DNA of 64,000 nt from Congeria kusceri (lineage: Eukaryota; Mollusca; Bivalvia; Myida; Dreissenidae). A program made the position numbers and the translations under genes. The stretch spans positions 5,676,954-5,740,953 of the forward strand of contig CM051029.1 of NCBI GenBank assembly GCA_027627225.1, read 5' to 3'. Positions 1 to 11,249 of the stretch are shown piece after piece (position 1 is the first letter of the stretch; the number at the start of each line of letters is the position of its first letter). The notes under the pieces are model-generated. The model saw nothing but the letters and a program-made list of their open reading frames with translations. It had not been told where the DNA came from and made no database searches.

Positions 1-611
1 TCACTTGTAGCAAAGTAGACCATGCCTCGATATTGTGTGATTGCATAGGCACTATTAAGAGTACAATCACTTTGGCACCCAATCAATAACGATTTCATCC
101 TTTGGTGGATAATATACATGTTGATAGTACCCTGGAAGTCATGTTAGTTCATTACATATTTTCCTATACAGGTCAATAATTATGGGATATAATATGGGAT
201 ATTTGATAACAATCTTAAACGACGTTTCGAATGTCCAAGGCATGATTTGTAACGGTCATACAGGTGGCAAGACGTAATTAAAGTCTGCACAGTGGCAAAG
301 ACATGAAAGCTATGTTTCAAACATACATCAAAAACGTTGAAGATGCTGACAAACTGAAAGTCTATGGAAGTTCCTAGTACCATATCATCTATTTTCTTGA
401 GCCGTAAACTACTGGTTATAATACGTTTCTCTCGTTACAGTTGATACAATAATAGTTGTCTTTCTATGGTATAAATTCGAACAAAACACCCAATGTAACA
501 GCGTATTATAATAAACCACAGGTTCACACATTACTGTGTGCATCAGGTAAGTATACGCTACATTGACTATTAGTTAAATGTTCACATTATTTAAGACAAA
601 GTCTGTTTTAG
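1..611. other. no recognised feature
   Basis: AT-rich sequence upstream of the first decayed Ig exon. A signal-peptide exon would be expected here if the pseudogene at 612-3141 was once complete. I found no ATG plus hydrophobic stretch ending in a phase-1 donor. Confidence 0.4.
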
Positions 612-3141
612 CTCTGAATTCAAACATCACACTCGAAACCAACGTTGATAACGTGTATGTAAACAACAGCCTTACATTGCTCGACATCAACTCCAGCCAC
701 AACTGTTTACTGGCGTAAAACAGACCCAGAAACGTATACCGAAGAAACAGTCCAAATTCAGCAATATTCCGGTGGAACATGTGCTCAGAGTTCAGATTAC
801 TTAGATTGCTTTTTCAATTCTACAACGGTGTATAGGTGATAGCGTTATCAAACGATGGTCAACGATTCTGCTGCTCGACAGTAGTTGGTGGTGTCAAAAC
901 ATCTAACAATAACTATACAATTAGCCTGATAAGTAGGTCATGTTATTAATTATCCCCTATACACAATTATTAAATCGTCCAAGACTTCCGTTGACCTTTA
1001 CAACAGCACAGTATTGATGGAATCCATCTTCTATACATGAGATTTGAGAAAATTAAAAAATGAATAATTAGTCATAGTAATTTTGATGTATTGGTCTGTA
1101 AGACGACACGAACGTTACAGACATGACCAGCTACACGTACAGCTCTGATGTAGCAACGAGCATTTTAAGATATAGACCCACATTATATAGTACCAAGAAC
1201 TTGACGTGCAATGCTATCTATGTATACAAAACTACGAAGGTCTCCAAGAACCAGGGGTCGGTCTTACAAATACAATGTAAGTGGCATATAAAATAATAAT
1301 TGCACGAAACGCGTCTTAGAATCAGAATATACATGCTTTATATGCTTTCTATAAACTGACATAGTATGTTTTTTTTCAAAGCAAGTGAACACATACAGGT
1401 TAAGTTGTAATGTGTTGATTTAAACGATATTATTATATTGTTCGTGACTTTTGATGTATTAATAACCGTATGTGTTATCATCTGCAAAATAATCGCGTAT
1501 TTTTTATAAAACCTCATACGTTCTCGTGTACAGAACACCAGTCATAAGAATTAATTCGTTAGTGTACGTAATTACGTTGCCTGTAAACGCATGCGAAATA
1601 AAAAGGCCAACAATACTAGTACGTTATGGAACTCGAACTATATCCAATGATTTCAGGTATGTCTGCTATTTAAACGCAGCATATCTTATACCATTTTAAA
1701 TCAATTGTGTTCTACAATGTAAATAGCACACGCTGTTTGTGAATGTTGACCTTTTTTAACTTATAAATTAAACGACACTGACATTTTATATGTGTTTTAA
1801 AACAGCTTGGTACTATATTTGTAGCAGAGACTATGAAGCGTATCTGATATCAACAATTGTGTTGCTAAAACCGCTACAATGTATTCGGGTCTACATTCCA
1901 TTTACCATGTTTAACCAATATGACAAACGTTTACATATTTGTCGAATCTGTATATAAGTTTTTTTTTTCTTAATAGTTCCTGTTTCAAAGCCGACTATTA
2001 CAATGATCGACACCTTCGAATCGGAACCTGCAGATGTCCACGAAGAAAAGCCCGTTGAGTTCCAGTGTTCGGCCTCTGGATATCCGCCTCCATTTTACCG
2101 CTGGTTGTATCCCGGAGGTTAAAAGGATGGAAGTGCTGTTGTGTTAAAGTTCAACCGCACATTTACAGATGAAAGCATTTCTTGATAGGCGATAAATACA
2201 TACTATTCACTGAATGGATCCATGACTGCATTTTCCACGACTCAAACTCAATATATTAAGTTAGTATATAGTTCATGTCAAATATTTTACTACTAAAACC
2301 ACTAGATTATGTCCGATACAAGTCTTCCACATGTAATGATATTTATGCTTGCGCACTAAAGCACTTAATCTTGTTTTGACTTCCAAAGGTATCTAGTAAT
2401 CAGTGGACTTGTGCAATGTTATTCGCTGTTTTAATGTATCAACAAATAACGTTGTGTTGAGTAAATATACTTTTCAAATAATTTTATGGAAGGTTCACTT
2501 TATGCATTGAATCGAGTACTTGCCACTCATGCGATCATGTTTATAAAACTATATATCAGTCTTTTTACAATACATGCATATTACTCGATTATTATTCAAA
2601 AAATAAGCCTCTATATTAACGGTTCCTCTTCCAATTATCATTTTGTGTTAAATCAGTAACGGAGATCTCGATATAACTTCATTGGGAACCAGGGTTAATG
2701 GAGGTGACGAACAACGTTATGTTAGTAGGGTCAGTAGAACTTATGCAACAAAGTGGACTGACGTACATATTAATGTTCTTAATGCTTGCACGTTAGAAGA
2801 ATCGAAATCAGGAACACGTTATCGGCTGAAAATATTTGCAGAAAACGGTGTAGGAGACGGATGAAATAATATCAAGAACTCTTGTTTCCAACGATGCAGG
2901 TATACACATGATCTTAATTGTTTAGCGTTGTAAAATACATATTGATGCGTAGTCCATCTAAATAGAATCACAGTTTTGAATTTCGTGTACTACTATGTTT
3001 CACCTAAACTAACTGTATTTTAGTTGCCCAAGAACGTGTTCTACTTGAGAAACAAGAATTTACTTTTGAAACGTTATTTATTGGAGTAGCACTGGCATGT
3101 GCTGTCGGCGGAGGGATTCTCTCTCTGGTACTTGAGCAATG
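612..3141 (+). pseudogene. Decayed IgSF receptor pseudogene (Ig-Ig-Ig-FN3-membrane exons)
   Basis: Five exon remnants lie in the same order and orientation as exons of the intact plus-strand gene at 33.9-40.7 kb. They are Ig1 (612-932), a 3' part of Ig2 (about 1104-1276), Ig3 (1977-2270), a 5'-truncated FN3 (about 2657-2899) and a membrane exon (3024-3141). Several acceptors, the Ig2 donor and the FN3 donor are still recognisable. Decay is clear: Ig1 is frameshifted after the VNNSLT stretch; Ig3 has a TAA at 2120-2122 just after the conserved YPGG, then consecutive TGA and TAG near 2183; the Ig3 donor has decayed; FN3 has lost its start and carries a stop. Ig1 matches the 45.0-kb exon better than the 34.0-kb exon. 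Counterparts of Ig4-Ig9 of the large gene are missing, so this copy either lost them or derives from a shorter ancestor. Confidence 0.8.
3024..3141 (+). pseudogene. Transmembrane exon of the decayed IgSF copy
   Basis: After the acceptor TATTTTAG the phase-1 frame reads VAQERVLLEKQEF, then a helix of about 21 residues (TLFIGVALACAVGGGILSLVL) with GVALACAVGGG at its core, then EQ, and meets a good donor (TG|GTAAGGG). It follows the FN3 remnant, as expected for a type I receptor. This is the only clear plus-strand membrane exon in the window; the intact gene at 33.9 kb has no visible counterpart. The donor is phase 2, unlike the all-phase-1 pattern elsewhere. Confidence 0.6.
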
Positions 3142-4075
3142 GTAAGGGATACTTAAAAAGAAATTACAACAGAGACGCCGTATGTATAATAGTTAACTTT
3201 AAATGTTATTAGTATTTATCGTTTTAGTTTTAATTTAAATTACTGTTCTGTTTTGTCATTGTGTATTTGCAATTGATATTTAGCACACTTAGGCCAATCA
3301 TGACAATTTACGCTCCTTAAATCTGAACTTAACCTCAATATGGTACATTGAATTTTCCAAGTCATCCAGTTCTAACTACTTGTGTAAGATAAATATTTTG
3401 TGCCACTTAGGACCACCGCACTCTAATGACGATATTTGAGTCGTTAAATATGAGTTTCTATTTGGTATTTTGGTTCATGTCGTTGTTGGCGGTCATTTTC
3501 AGACCAGTCCAGACCTTCGGGACATTACGATAACTTACAACTACCTAAGTAAGATAACATCGTAATGTGGATTTTACTGAGTTGTCTTTGCTTCTCTAAT
3601 ATATAGACATAAGCTTCTTAGTATACTTGTTTAACAAGGCGATAGCCAGTTTGATCGTATTTTTTTATTTTGAATTTAAACATGTATTAACTATTATACA
3701 TATGCTATGAATATTTGCACATATAATGTGTATATTGGCAATTTAATAGCTAATTGGGTATATGTACATGTTTATAGCAATCCATTTCGTTAATTTAGTA
3801 TAAGTATTTGTAATGTGTTATATAAGTAGCGAAATTAATACAAGTGCATTGTGTTTTAATTACAGTGTATTTATTTGTATGATTATTTTAAGAGTAAGCT
3901 TGGTACCTCCATCTAAGATATATGAAAGATACTTATCCGTATTTCAAAATTGAAATAAAATAAGCAAGAACAAATACCCTAATATGTATAAGTGAAATTT
4001 AAAGCATTGTTATTTATGCCGACGCTTAATGTCATTACGAAACACTGTCAGAAACATCAATTTATGAATACTCAG
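3142..4075. other. no recognised feature (probable former intron)
   Basis: AT-rich sequence between the membrane exon and a possible cytoplasmic-tail exon. No coding signal or repeat structure was recognised. Confidence 0.4.
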
Positions 4076-4203
4076 GTATTGCAATGAAATCCAGAACAAC
4101 AACACATCATACTGCATACAGCAGTCCACATGAGAGGTTAAAATGTACGGAAACGACATTCTTCAGTGACGATAAAACGTATAACAATTTGACATTGTCG
4201 TGA
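4076..4203 (+). pseudogene. Possible cytoplasmic-tail exon
   Basis: After an acceptor-like CTCAG, the phase-1 frame is open for 42 codons to TGA at 4201-4203. It reads as a hydrophilic tail rich in Thr and Ser with two tyrosines. One sits in TAYSSPHERL and the other in KTYNNLTL, which has the YxxL core seen in SH2-binding receptor tails. It lies about 0.9 kb after the membrane exon in the same orientation. The membrane exon donor is phase 2 while this frame needs phase 1, so the join does not fit as it stands. It could be chance open sequence. Confidence 0.28.
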
Positions 4204-4425
4204 CTGGAGGAACTTTAAAAAAATGGACATCTTTTACTGGTTGGAAAGGATCAAACACATCTGATAATAAGAAAGTAATCTTACTCTTGCGGTTTTAACA
4301 GCAGGCCGAGACGTAAGCTAGCTATGGTCTTCCCAGTTGTGTTGAGCCTATTGTGTAAACTCATGTTCGAATGCATTTGCTTCCGCAAACAAATAAACAC
4401 ATATTGCACATATATATATAATAAG

Positions 4426-4545
4426 AGTTGTAGTAGCAGTAGTTGCTGTTGTTGTTTCAGTAGTTTTAGTAGTAGTAGTAGTTGTATTAGTAGTAGTAGC
4501 AGTTGATGTTGTTGTTGTAGCAGTAGTAGTAGAGTAGTAGGATGA
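4426..4545. repeat. TAG/TTG trinucleotide microsatellite
   Basis: Imperfect run of AGT, TTG and TAG triplets, followed by GATGATGATGAGG. It is the same class of repeat found next to receptor exons at 29.7, 41.8 and 45.4 kb. The serine/cysteine-rich reading frame through it is an artefact of the repeat. Confidence 0.8.
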
Positions 4546-4641
4546 TGATGAGGCGGAGGAGGAGTAAAGAAAGTAGATTTATATGCTGATACCCTAAATC
4601 AATATATATATAGAATAGTATGGTAGTTTGGTGTTCTGAGA

Positions 4642-4739
4642 ACATGTATCAGCCGAGTTGGCTGTGTCAAGTCGTATCGCAAGATAGGCGCAGCTCGAGT
4701 GTGATGCTACCTGACACAACCAACGAGACTGATACATGT
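4642..4739. repeat. Inverted repeat (hairpin), arms about 31 bp
   Basis: The left arm (4642-4673) starts ACATGTATCAG and contains GTTGGCTGTGTCA. The right arm (4709-4739) contains TGACACAACCAAC and ends CTGATACATGT, the reverse complement with a few mismatches. The 35-bp loop makes this a foldback structure or a tiny MITE. Confidence 0.6.
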
Positions 4740-5965
4740 GGGATTAAATATATCATATCGATGTGTGTTATTCTATTTTGCCTTGTGTTTAAGGTGAAAT
4801 TGAATAATACTGCTATGTTGAACAATGAGTGGTGTATGAAGAATGCTGGTTTGGGGTCCACTAGGAAGAAACATTTACCGGAAGTAAGGTTATCAACTGC
4901 TTTTATTAATGTTCTGTTTATTTTATAAATGTATATTACAGATGTGATATCTGGATCAACACATACACTTTTGAAGTCGTACATATGCATTCCGATTATT
5001 TCCGATTTCGATCGCGTGTTTTTGACATAAAACGTAGTCCGGCTACTAATATGATACGCAATCAGAAAACGCTAGTAGCGAATGTACTTAACCGTATCCG
5101 TATGTTGAATACATTATGTATTGCTAACAGAAGAACAATAGGTATATAATACAAATCAATGTCATTTTGGGTGTGTTGCAATACTTTGATTTGTTTACCA
5201 AATTGTTTATTGAAGGACTTCGGCTTATAAACCACTCTGTGTACCAAACGTTTGTATATCGCTGTAGACTTGTTCGCGTGTTAAGCGTTAAAATGGATAT
5301 GTTCAAGTTAGGTTTAATATTTGTGGCTTTACAAACCAATATTCAAGTAATATAATATAATATTACTACTATACTATAACAACATAGTAGTATTAGTAGT
5401 ATTAGTGTAGTTGTAGCAATAGTATTAGGAGTTATTGTAGTAGTTTTAGAATAATTAGCGTTGTAGTAGTATAGGTTTTTGTTATTGTCGATGCTGCTGT
5501 TGTTGTTTTTGCAGCAGTAGTGTTGTTTCTACTGAGACGTTTAACAGTTATTGTATTAAACTTTTAGGGGTTATCTTAGAAGTCGTTGACATTTTAAATA
5601 TAACAATTGTACTGTGAGCTCATTATATTTACTTTTATGAATAACGAATGTATTCTTATTGATTTGACTCCATACTGTCACAATTTACAAAATAATGGCA
5701 ATATATTGAATGTTCGTTATAACATCCTGGAGCAGACTTATTCACGTGACTAATGGCACTTCTGCATTTTATACTATTTCTTAGTATCTTGTGTTTTAAA
5801 AATAAAACATATCGTAATGTATTACATTTTGAATGTAAATTAGAAAATTATTATCGTTTGTATTTATCATTGGTAAATAAGTTTCAATTTAATTGGACCA
5901 GGCACCGCTAAAAGTTTCGTCCCCAATAATAGCTAAACTAGTACGTGTTGTTGATATCTAAATGC
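4740..5965. other. no gene seen; TAG-rich low-complexity patch
   Basis: Around 5370-5530 there is an imperfect TAG/TAT-rich run. The several overlapping short reading frames around 4.6-5.35 kb on both strands show no domain, signal peptide or splice context. I regard them as chance. Confidence 0.4.
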
Positions 5966-6930
5966 GCCGGGCTTGGCTATCACAGGTGATAGAGCGCTGG
6001 ACTCTCAATCCGGGGCTCGTGAGGAAAAAAAAATTTACGGCCATTCTGTAATCGACATATGGTCGAAAATGTATATCATTTGTATCACCTGTCCAAAATA
6101 TGCAGTGCTAATAGCGAATATATATTACAACAAACGTGTAAATTCCACGAACACCAAATTTGTCGAACAAAATGCATTAAAGTCAGCTACAAAAAAAATT
6201 CTTCTAAGTAACAGTGACCTTGACATTGACCACACCAACCCAATAAGCAATCACAAGTGAGCTTTAACGTATCTACATATGAAGTTTCATTACAATATCT
6301 CAATGTCTTCTCAAGCTATAAAACGAAAACTTTGTGTCTATCTTTAGTAACGGTGAGTTCGCGCTTGACCCCAACCACCCTTCACGCAATCCTAAGCTAG
6401 GTATCAATATCAGGTATCTATGTATGAAGTTTCATTAAAATAGCTAAATGTATTCTCAAGTTATTGAGCGGAAACCGTTTTTCCATTTATAGTTACGGTG
6501 CCCTTGACCTTAACCCACTTCACAGGCAGTCCTTAGCGAGGTTTTGATATAAGTTATTAGTGTATCAAGTTTCATTAAATTATCTCAATGCGTTCTAAAG
6601 TTATTGACGGGAAACCGTTTGAATTTTTTCAGTTACTGTGACTTTGACCTTGATCACACCCACTCAATATGCAAACCCAAGTTAGGTCTCAATATGAGGT
6701 AATTTTGTATGAAGTTTCATTCAAATATCTCAATGCATTCTTAAGTTATTGAGCGAAAACCTTTTTTCTATTCTTAGTAACAGTGACCTTGACCTTCACT
6801 CCACGCAACCCATATGCCATCCCACGCGAGGTCTCGATATAATGTATCTATTTATAAAGTTTCATTACAATAGACCAATCCGTTCTCGAGCTAGAGAGCG
6901 GAAACGAAAAGTGCTACGCACGCCCGCCAA
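5966..6930 (+). repeat. tRNA-headed interspersed repeat with about five 144-bp tandem units
   Basis: The left end (5966-6025) looks like the 5' half of a tRNA: a box A-like GGCTATCACAGGTGATAGAG, then CTGGACTCTCAATCCGG resembling an anticodon arm. The box B region is degraded. The body (about 6180-6920) is a tandem array with a period near 144 bp. Each unit carries a core related to GTGACCTTGACCTT, seen near 6212, 6352, 6496, 6636 and 6780, then a GTATGAAGTTTCATT-like block, then CTCAAGTTATTGAGCGGAAAC. It is probably a SINE-type or composite element. There is no coding capacity. Confidence 0.7.
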
Positions 6931-7084
6931 ACAGCCCGCCCAACGACATACGCAAATCTAATAACCGAAATCTTTCTTCAGCCAAATTTGGTTAAACTAT
7001 ATATAGTTACGAGTGTCATTAAATTATACGTGAGAATATGCCAACATTTGAAAAAAACAAATCATTTCAAAAAGTATACCCTAC
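6931..7084. other. flank between repeat and mariner remnant
   Basis: Short AT-rich stretch. The 3' terminal inverted repeat of the mariner remnant may lie here, but I could not match it to the other end. Confidence 0.3.
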
Positions 7085-8099
7085 TACATTCGTTCAATAT
7101 AGGATCCACCCATTTCAACCACAAAAGTCCATCGATGGTGAAGACTTTTAATCCATGTTGCTAGGCAACCAAATTGATATGTCTTATTTAATTGGCAACT
7201 TCATCTTTTAGACTGTCTAAAGCGTCCAAGAACACGTCTCGGAGTGGTCCTTTCAACTTGGGAAATAATTCAAAGTATGGTAGCATCACATCTGACGCAT
7301 AAGATGGGTGAGACAAAACATGCCAGTCGTATGACGTCATCAGTGACGTGACCCCCACCCCCCGCTTTATCAAAGGCGGCGTTGTCATGCAGTATTAATG
7401 GAGTTGCATCCAGTAGCTCCGGACGTTTTTTGCGAATATTAGGTCGCAAGCTACTCATGGGAGATGCACGATAATAGTCATGGTTGACAGTTTTTTGCAA
7501 CGGGAACCCTGCGAGAAAAAAAACACCTTTATAATCATAGGCAAAAATCATCAACATTTTAACAGTCGCCTGTTTTATTCTAAATTGTATCGGCCTTGGA
7601 GACCCTGGTGTATGCCATTCTGATGAATTCTGGTTCATAACTTCTTATCAAAGTCTCGTCTATTAGTATATACAATCCTATTGAAAAAGATATCACCTTC
7701 ATTCGTATATCTTTCGAGTAACTGTTTTGCAACCTCCACTCTTGCCACATTTGTTCTGTGGTCAGTGCGTGGGGTACGCACCTCGCGGCAATACGTCGCA
7801 TGTTCAACTCGTAAGTTAGAGTTTTATGAGCCGATCTATGACTATACCGACTTTCTTGGCTGCTTCCTCACATGTGTATCATTGATTATTCTGTAAATAC
7901 CAGTTTTACTTTCTGGATAGTTTCATCACGTGTTGCCTCTGTTGCCTAAGCTTGCTTTATTCTCAACACAATCCCTTCCTTCCTTGAATTGAGCAATCCA
8001 CCGGAAAACGGCTGCTCGAGAAATTGCTTGCTCCCGACATACATTGTGTTATGTTTGAAAAATCGCTCTACCGGAGCTAAATTTTATATACTTGGCCAT
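7085..8099 (-). pseudogene. Tc1/mariner-family transposase pseudogene
   Basis: Read on the minus strand, fragments in shifting frames follow a mariner-type (DD34D) transposase from N- to C-terminus. There is an ATG near 8099; a helix-turn-helix segment ISRAAVFRWIAQFKEG (about 8020-7970); NMRRIAARCVPHALT and FFNRIV (about 7800-7690); a DET followed by YEPE; then VKMLMIFAYDYKGVFF, NHDYYRA and LRPNIRKKRPELL. After these come LILHDNAAF (7400-7370), YFELFPKLKGPLRD (7280-7240) and a last block ending near 7085. The total of about 1.0 kb is close to a full mariner ORF (about 345 codons). At least four frameshifts and an early TAA make it inactive. In mature elements these enzymes excise and reinsert DNA at TA sites. 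Terminal inverted repeats were not identified. Confidence 0.75.
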
Positions 8100-10960
8100 C
8101 GTTACACAAATTCGCATATATGTTATCTGTCACATCCAACACGTCTATTTTTAATCAGTGAAATGGTAATATTACGATAATACACTTAGAAAAATAAAGA
8201 TAGTTGCTATCCACAAATATGTAAAAGCTTGTCTGCAGACTAATACAATTTCTCATTTTGTTGTTTTATTCCCATGCCTTACCAACACTGTGTATTGTTT
8301 GTTGTCGCTGTAAGTATGTTGATATGTTTTATGCAATAAATATACTGAATTGAGTATAACGTTGGGCACCTGCAAACTATTATGTCAGTCCTATATGACC
8401 TTAACGCAGGAGCTGTGTCTTGCACTGTCATACAACCACGCACGTTCATGCACGGCTAAGTAGGATCTATGTCACCTCGACGTACGACATCGCTGATGTC
8501 AGATTTCTCCAATACGACGCAGGACATCGCATACAAGGTTCTACGTTCTACGCAGTTTCACGCAAGACTATGTACAAATCTTTCCTCAATTCAGGAGGTT
8601 TTTCAACATCAAAAGCCAGTAACGTCTGATGTTTAGACTTGCGACAACGCAAGACATTCCAAAACTACGTGGGAACACGCGGGACTAGGTCAGTATTTTT
8701 ACTCGTAGACCTGTCTTACATGTATACCTGTCTTAGCTGCAGTGTAACTGGGGCTTAAACTGACCGACGTTATATGACGGAAATACTGTATATTACAGCG
8801 AAAAATCAAACAAACAAACACACATCATATCTAAATGTGATGCAGACACTGGCTATAATAAAATGATATTAAGTGCCAACAATCACAATTATTTTGCGTT
8901 ACATTCAATAAATATTGCCTGTAAGAAAATACAGCGGGAGTTGGAAACGAACAGTGAACTCCAGGTTTAGTAATTAGTCATTTAAGTGAACTGTTTGTCG
9001 GTTTTGCATGTAATACCTACATGTATACTAAACAATGGGACTGAATTTTGTTTTGGTGGTATCGTCAAAACGGACGAAATACAGTCGGAAACAGATTATC
9101 AGAAACTTTCTACAGGCATGGTAGTGATAACTTGTGTAGTTGAAATCGATTGAAAAAGGATATTTATATGGAGAAAATTCGAAATACGGTAAATAATATT
9201 CTAAGTTAAGATTTGGAAAGAGCCTCGCATGTTACGTAGTCGATTGTGTAGTGTATTATTTAACCTTCGCTCAAAGCAATTACCGTTTCATTGCTAAATT
9301 TCGCGTTAATATAAGTTCGATTTATTTGCATGTGGTTACATAACGAAAAGTAATATCACTAAAAATGAGTAATCTATACAGTGCTTGGTGGTATGCAGCG
9401 AAATATTTATGAGTTTATTTCTGAAGAGGTATGTGTTTTACTCGCCATTCTGGAAATTTCATTATTTAAAACAACGTAAAACTAAAATGCTATTTCGTAT
9501 TTTATTTTGTACCTTGAATTTTAAACTGAATATCCACAATGGTATGGTTTCAATAAAGAAAATAAAGTTGAAATAAATCCACATGAACTCCAAAATAGTA
9601 AATTTAGTATTCGATTCAAGTTTGTAGAATGAACAGGTTTTCATTTTATGTTTGCATATACAACCAGGCTACGTAATTTGGCTTTTTAACACCGCGTATT
9701 ACGGGTACCTCCTGAGATGCACGACGATGATCTGTGATTTGCACTATATCGCCCCCTTAGACCAAGAAGGTACCATAATACTTTATTATATTTTCGAGAA
9801 AATCACATTTTATTGTTTCATTATGCTGAAATAAAAGCCATAATAGTACACTTTTATATATTTGTTGAAATAATGCAAGTACGCTTCTGAAAGAAGTATG
9901 GACTGAATAACTTCATTAATTAGGTATTATTTAATTAATTTTGACACTCAAAAAATTATATAACGATCAGTGCACAAAGGGTACCATTCGACATATGGCA
10001 CATTTTTACCCTCACCATGTTTTCAACAAATTATAACTATTTCATTTGGTACCTTTCTGTACAATACAAGTATTTATTACAGACAGCAAGAAAGTGCCAT
10101 TTGTCATTTGGTACTTTTTACTCTGAATAAATCTTCAAAACTAGACATGCTGTCATTCTACAATTGGCTTATTGTTTGGTGTACACGGTACTGTTTATAC
10201 CAGAAACAACATGTATGATCATGCACATATGTTTTATTCAACACACGGTCATCCCTGGTTACATACCATGACTTGCAAGGACCATGCACAAGAAAGGCAC
10301 TTCTTTAAGTCTGATTCTTACAATTATGATGATGTTTAATTTCAGTTTTACTTATTTAACTATTTCATGGTTTTCCTGTCAGCCCATAACTGTTTCACAA
10401 ACCGTGCGTCTGTTTAATTACTTTGTGTTGGCAGGCATTCATAGTTGTTCTTGTTCTCTACATGAATATTTTTGGCGAGTTTGGCAATTTGGATTGGTAA
10501 CACATTCAGAGTCAGAGTCATTCCGTGGCCATTTGCTGCATTTTTGCTGCTTTCTTCTTCTAAGGGTTTGACATGTCAATGTCTATGAATTCCCCAGGGT
10601 TAAATGTGTAGTTCTTAAAAACCGATCTTGGACATTGTTTTGTACTTTGGTAATCTTTACCGTCAGCCAGTCAAATCGGTGGCCGTTTGTGTATTGTTTC
10701 ATGTGTGAACATTGTTTTTCATAACATGTGTTCAGTCTATAAAATAAATGTGAATGAATTTCATTGGTATAACAAACCGCAGCTTTTGTTCTGGCCACAG
10801 GCATGTTGAGATTTCAGAGGATATTCTTATGCCCTGAGTTTAATCCCATACATGAAATACTACGCGCTTGTTTACTATTGAGTAAATTGTAAAAATGTTG
10901 CAGCCCAACTTTCTTGAATAGAACAACAAACCAACGAACACGGAGTCATTAGCACTGCTT
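8100..10960. other. no recognised gene
   Basis: AT-rich sequence with several open frames of 60-95 codons (for example 9970-10215, 10284-10571 plus; 10583-10804 minus). None shows a domain, a signal peptide or splice sites I can defend. The minus frame at 10583-10804 has regular Cys and His residues (CYEKQCSHMKQ) and may come from a transposable element, but I cannot name it. Confidence 0.35.
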
Positions 10961-10981
10961 GTAAGTCTAATGTTGCAGATC

Positions 10982-11246
10982 ATGCTCCTTGTTCTGGTTG
11001 CGCTCGCTGCTGTGAGTGAGGAATTAGAAACAAGCCCACTGTTTGCGCAGAAATAGCCTCATTAATAGCTATGTCTGTCCCATCTGCTGTGCTGTCCTCT
11101 TGTGGTGTTACACATGTCCCACATGGTTCCGCATGTTGAGTTTTTCCGTAGGTGTGTTGATTCTATTTTTTGAGTCGCAGCCATGTTCTTTATTAATCCA
11201 TGTATGCATTGTATCAACCACATCATGCGTTGTAGCTTCGCTCTAA
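10982..11246 (+). pseudogene. Possible non-LTR retrotransposon ORF1 scrap (2A-like plus Cys-rich segment)
   Basis: From ATG at 10982 the frame reads MLLVLVALAAVSEELETSPL and ends at TAG 11054-11056. The hydrophobic run followed by E-x-E-T-x-P resembles a decayed 2A-like peptide; the canonical form is D-(V/I)-E-x-N-P-G-P, and some non-LTR retrotransposons carry such a peptide at the ORF N-terminus. In another frame just downstream, YVCPICCAV and CYTCPTWF recall the Cys pairs and aromatic residues of the PHD-like fingers that follow 2A peptides in such elements. The sequence is frameshifted and too short to be sure; chance or a signal-like ORF are alternatives. Confidence 0.25.
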
Positions 11247-11249
11247 CTT

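Noticed and set aside
10583..10804. Minus-strand Cys/His-bearing ORF as a zinc finger protein
   Set aside because: Spacing of Cys and His fits no finger type I know, and there is no splice or start context.
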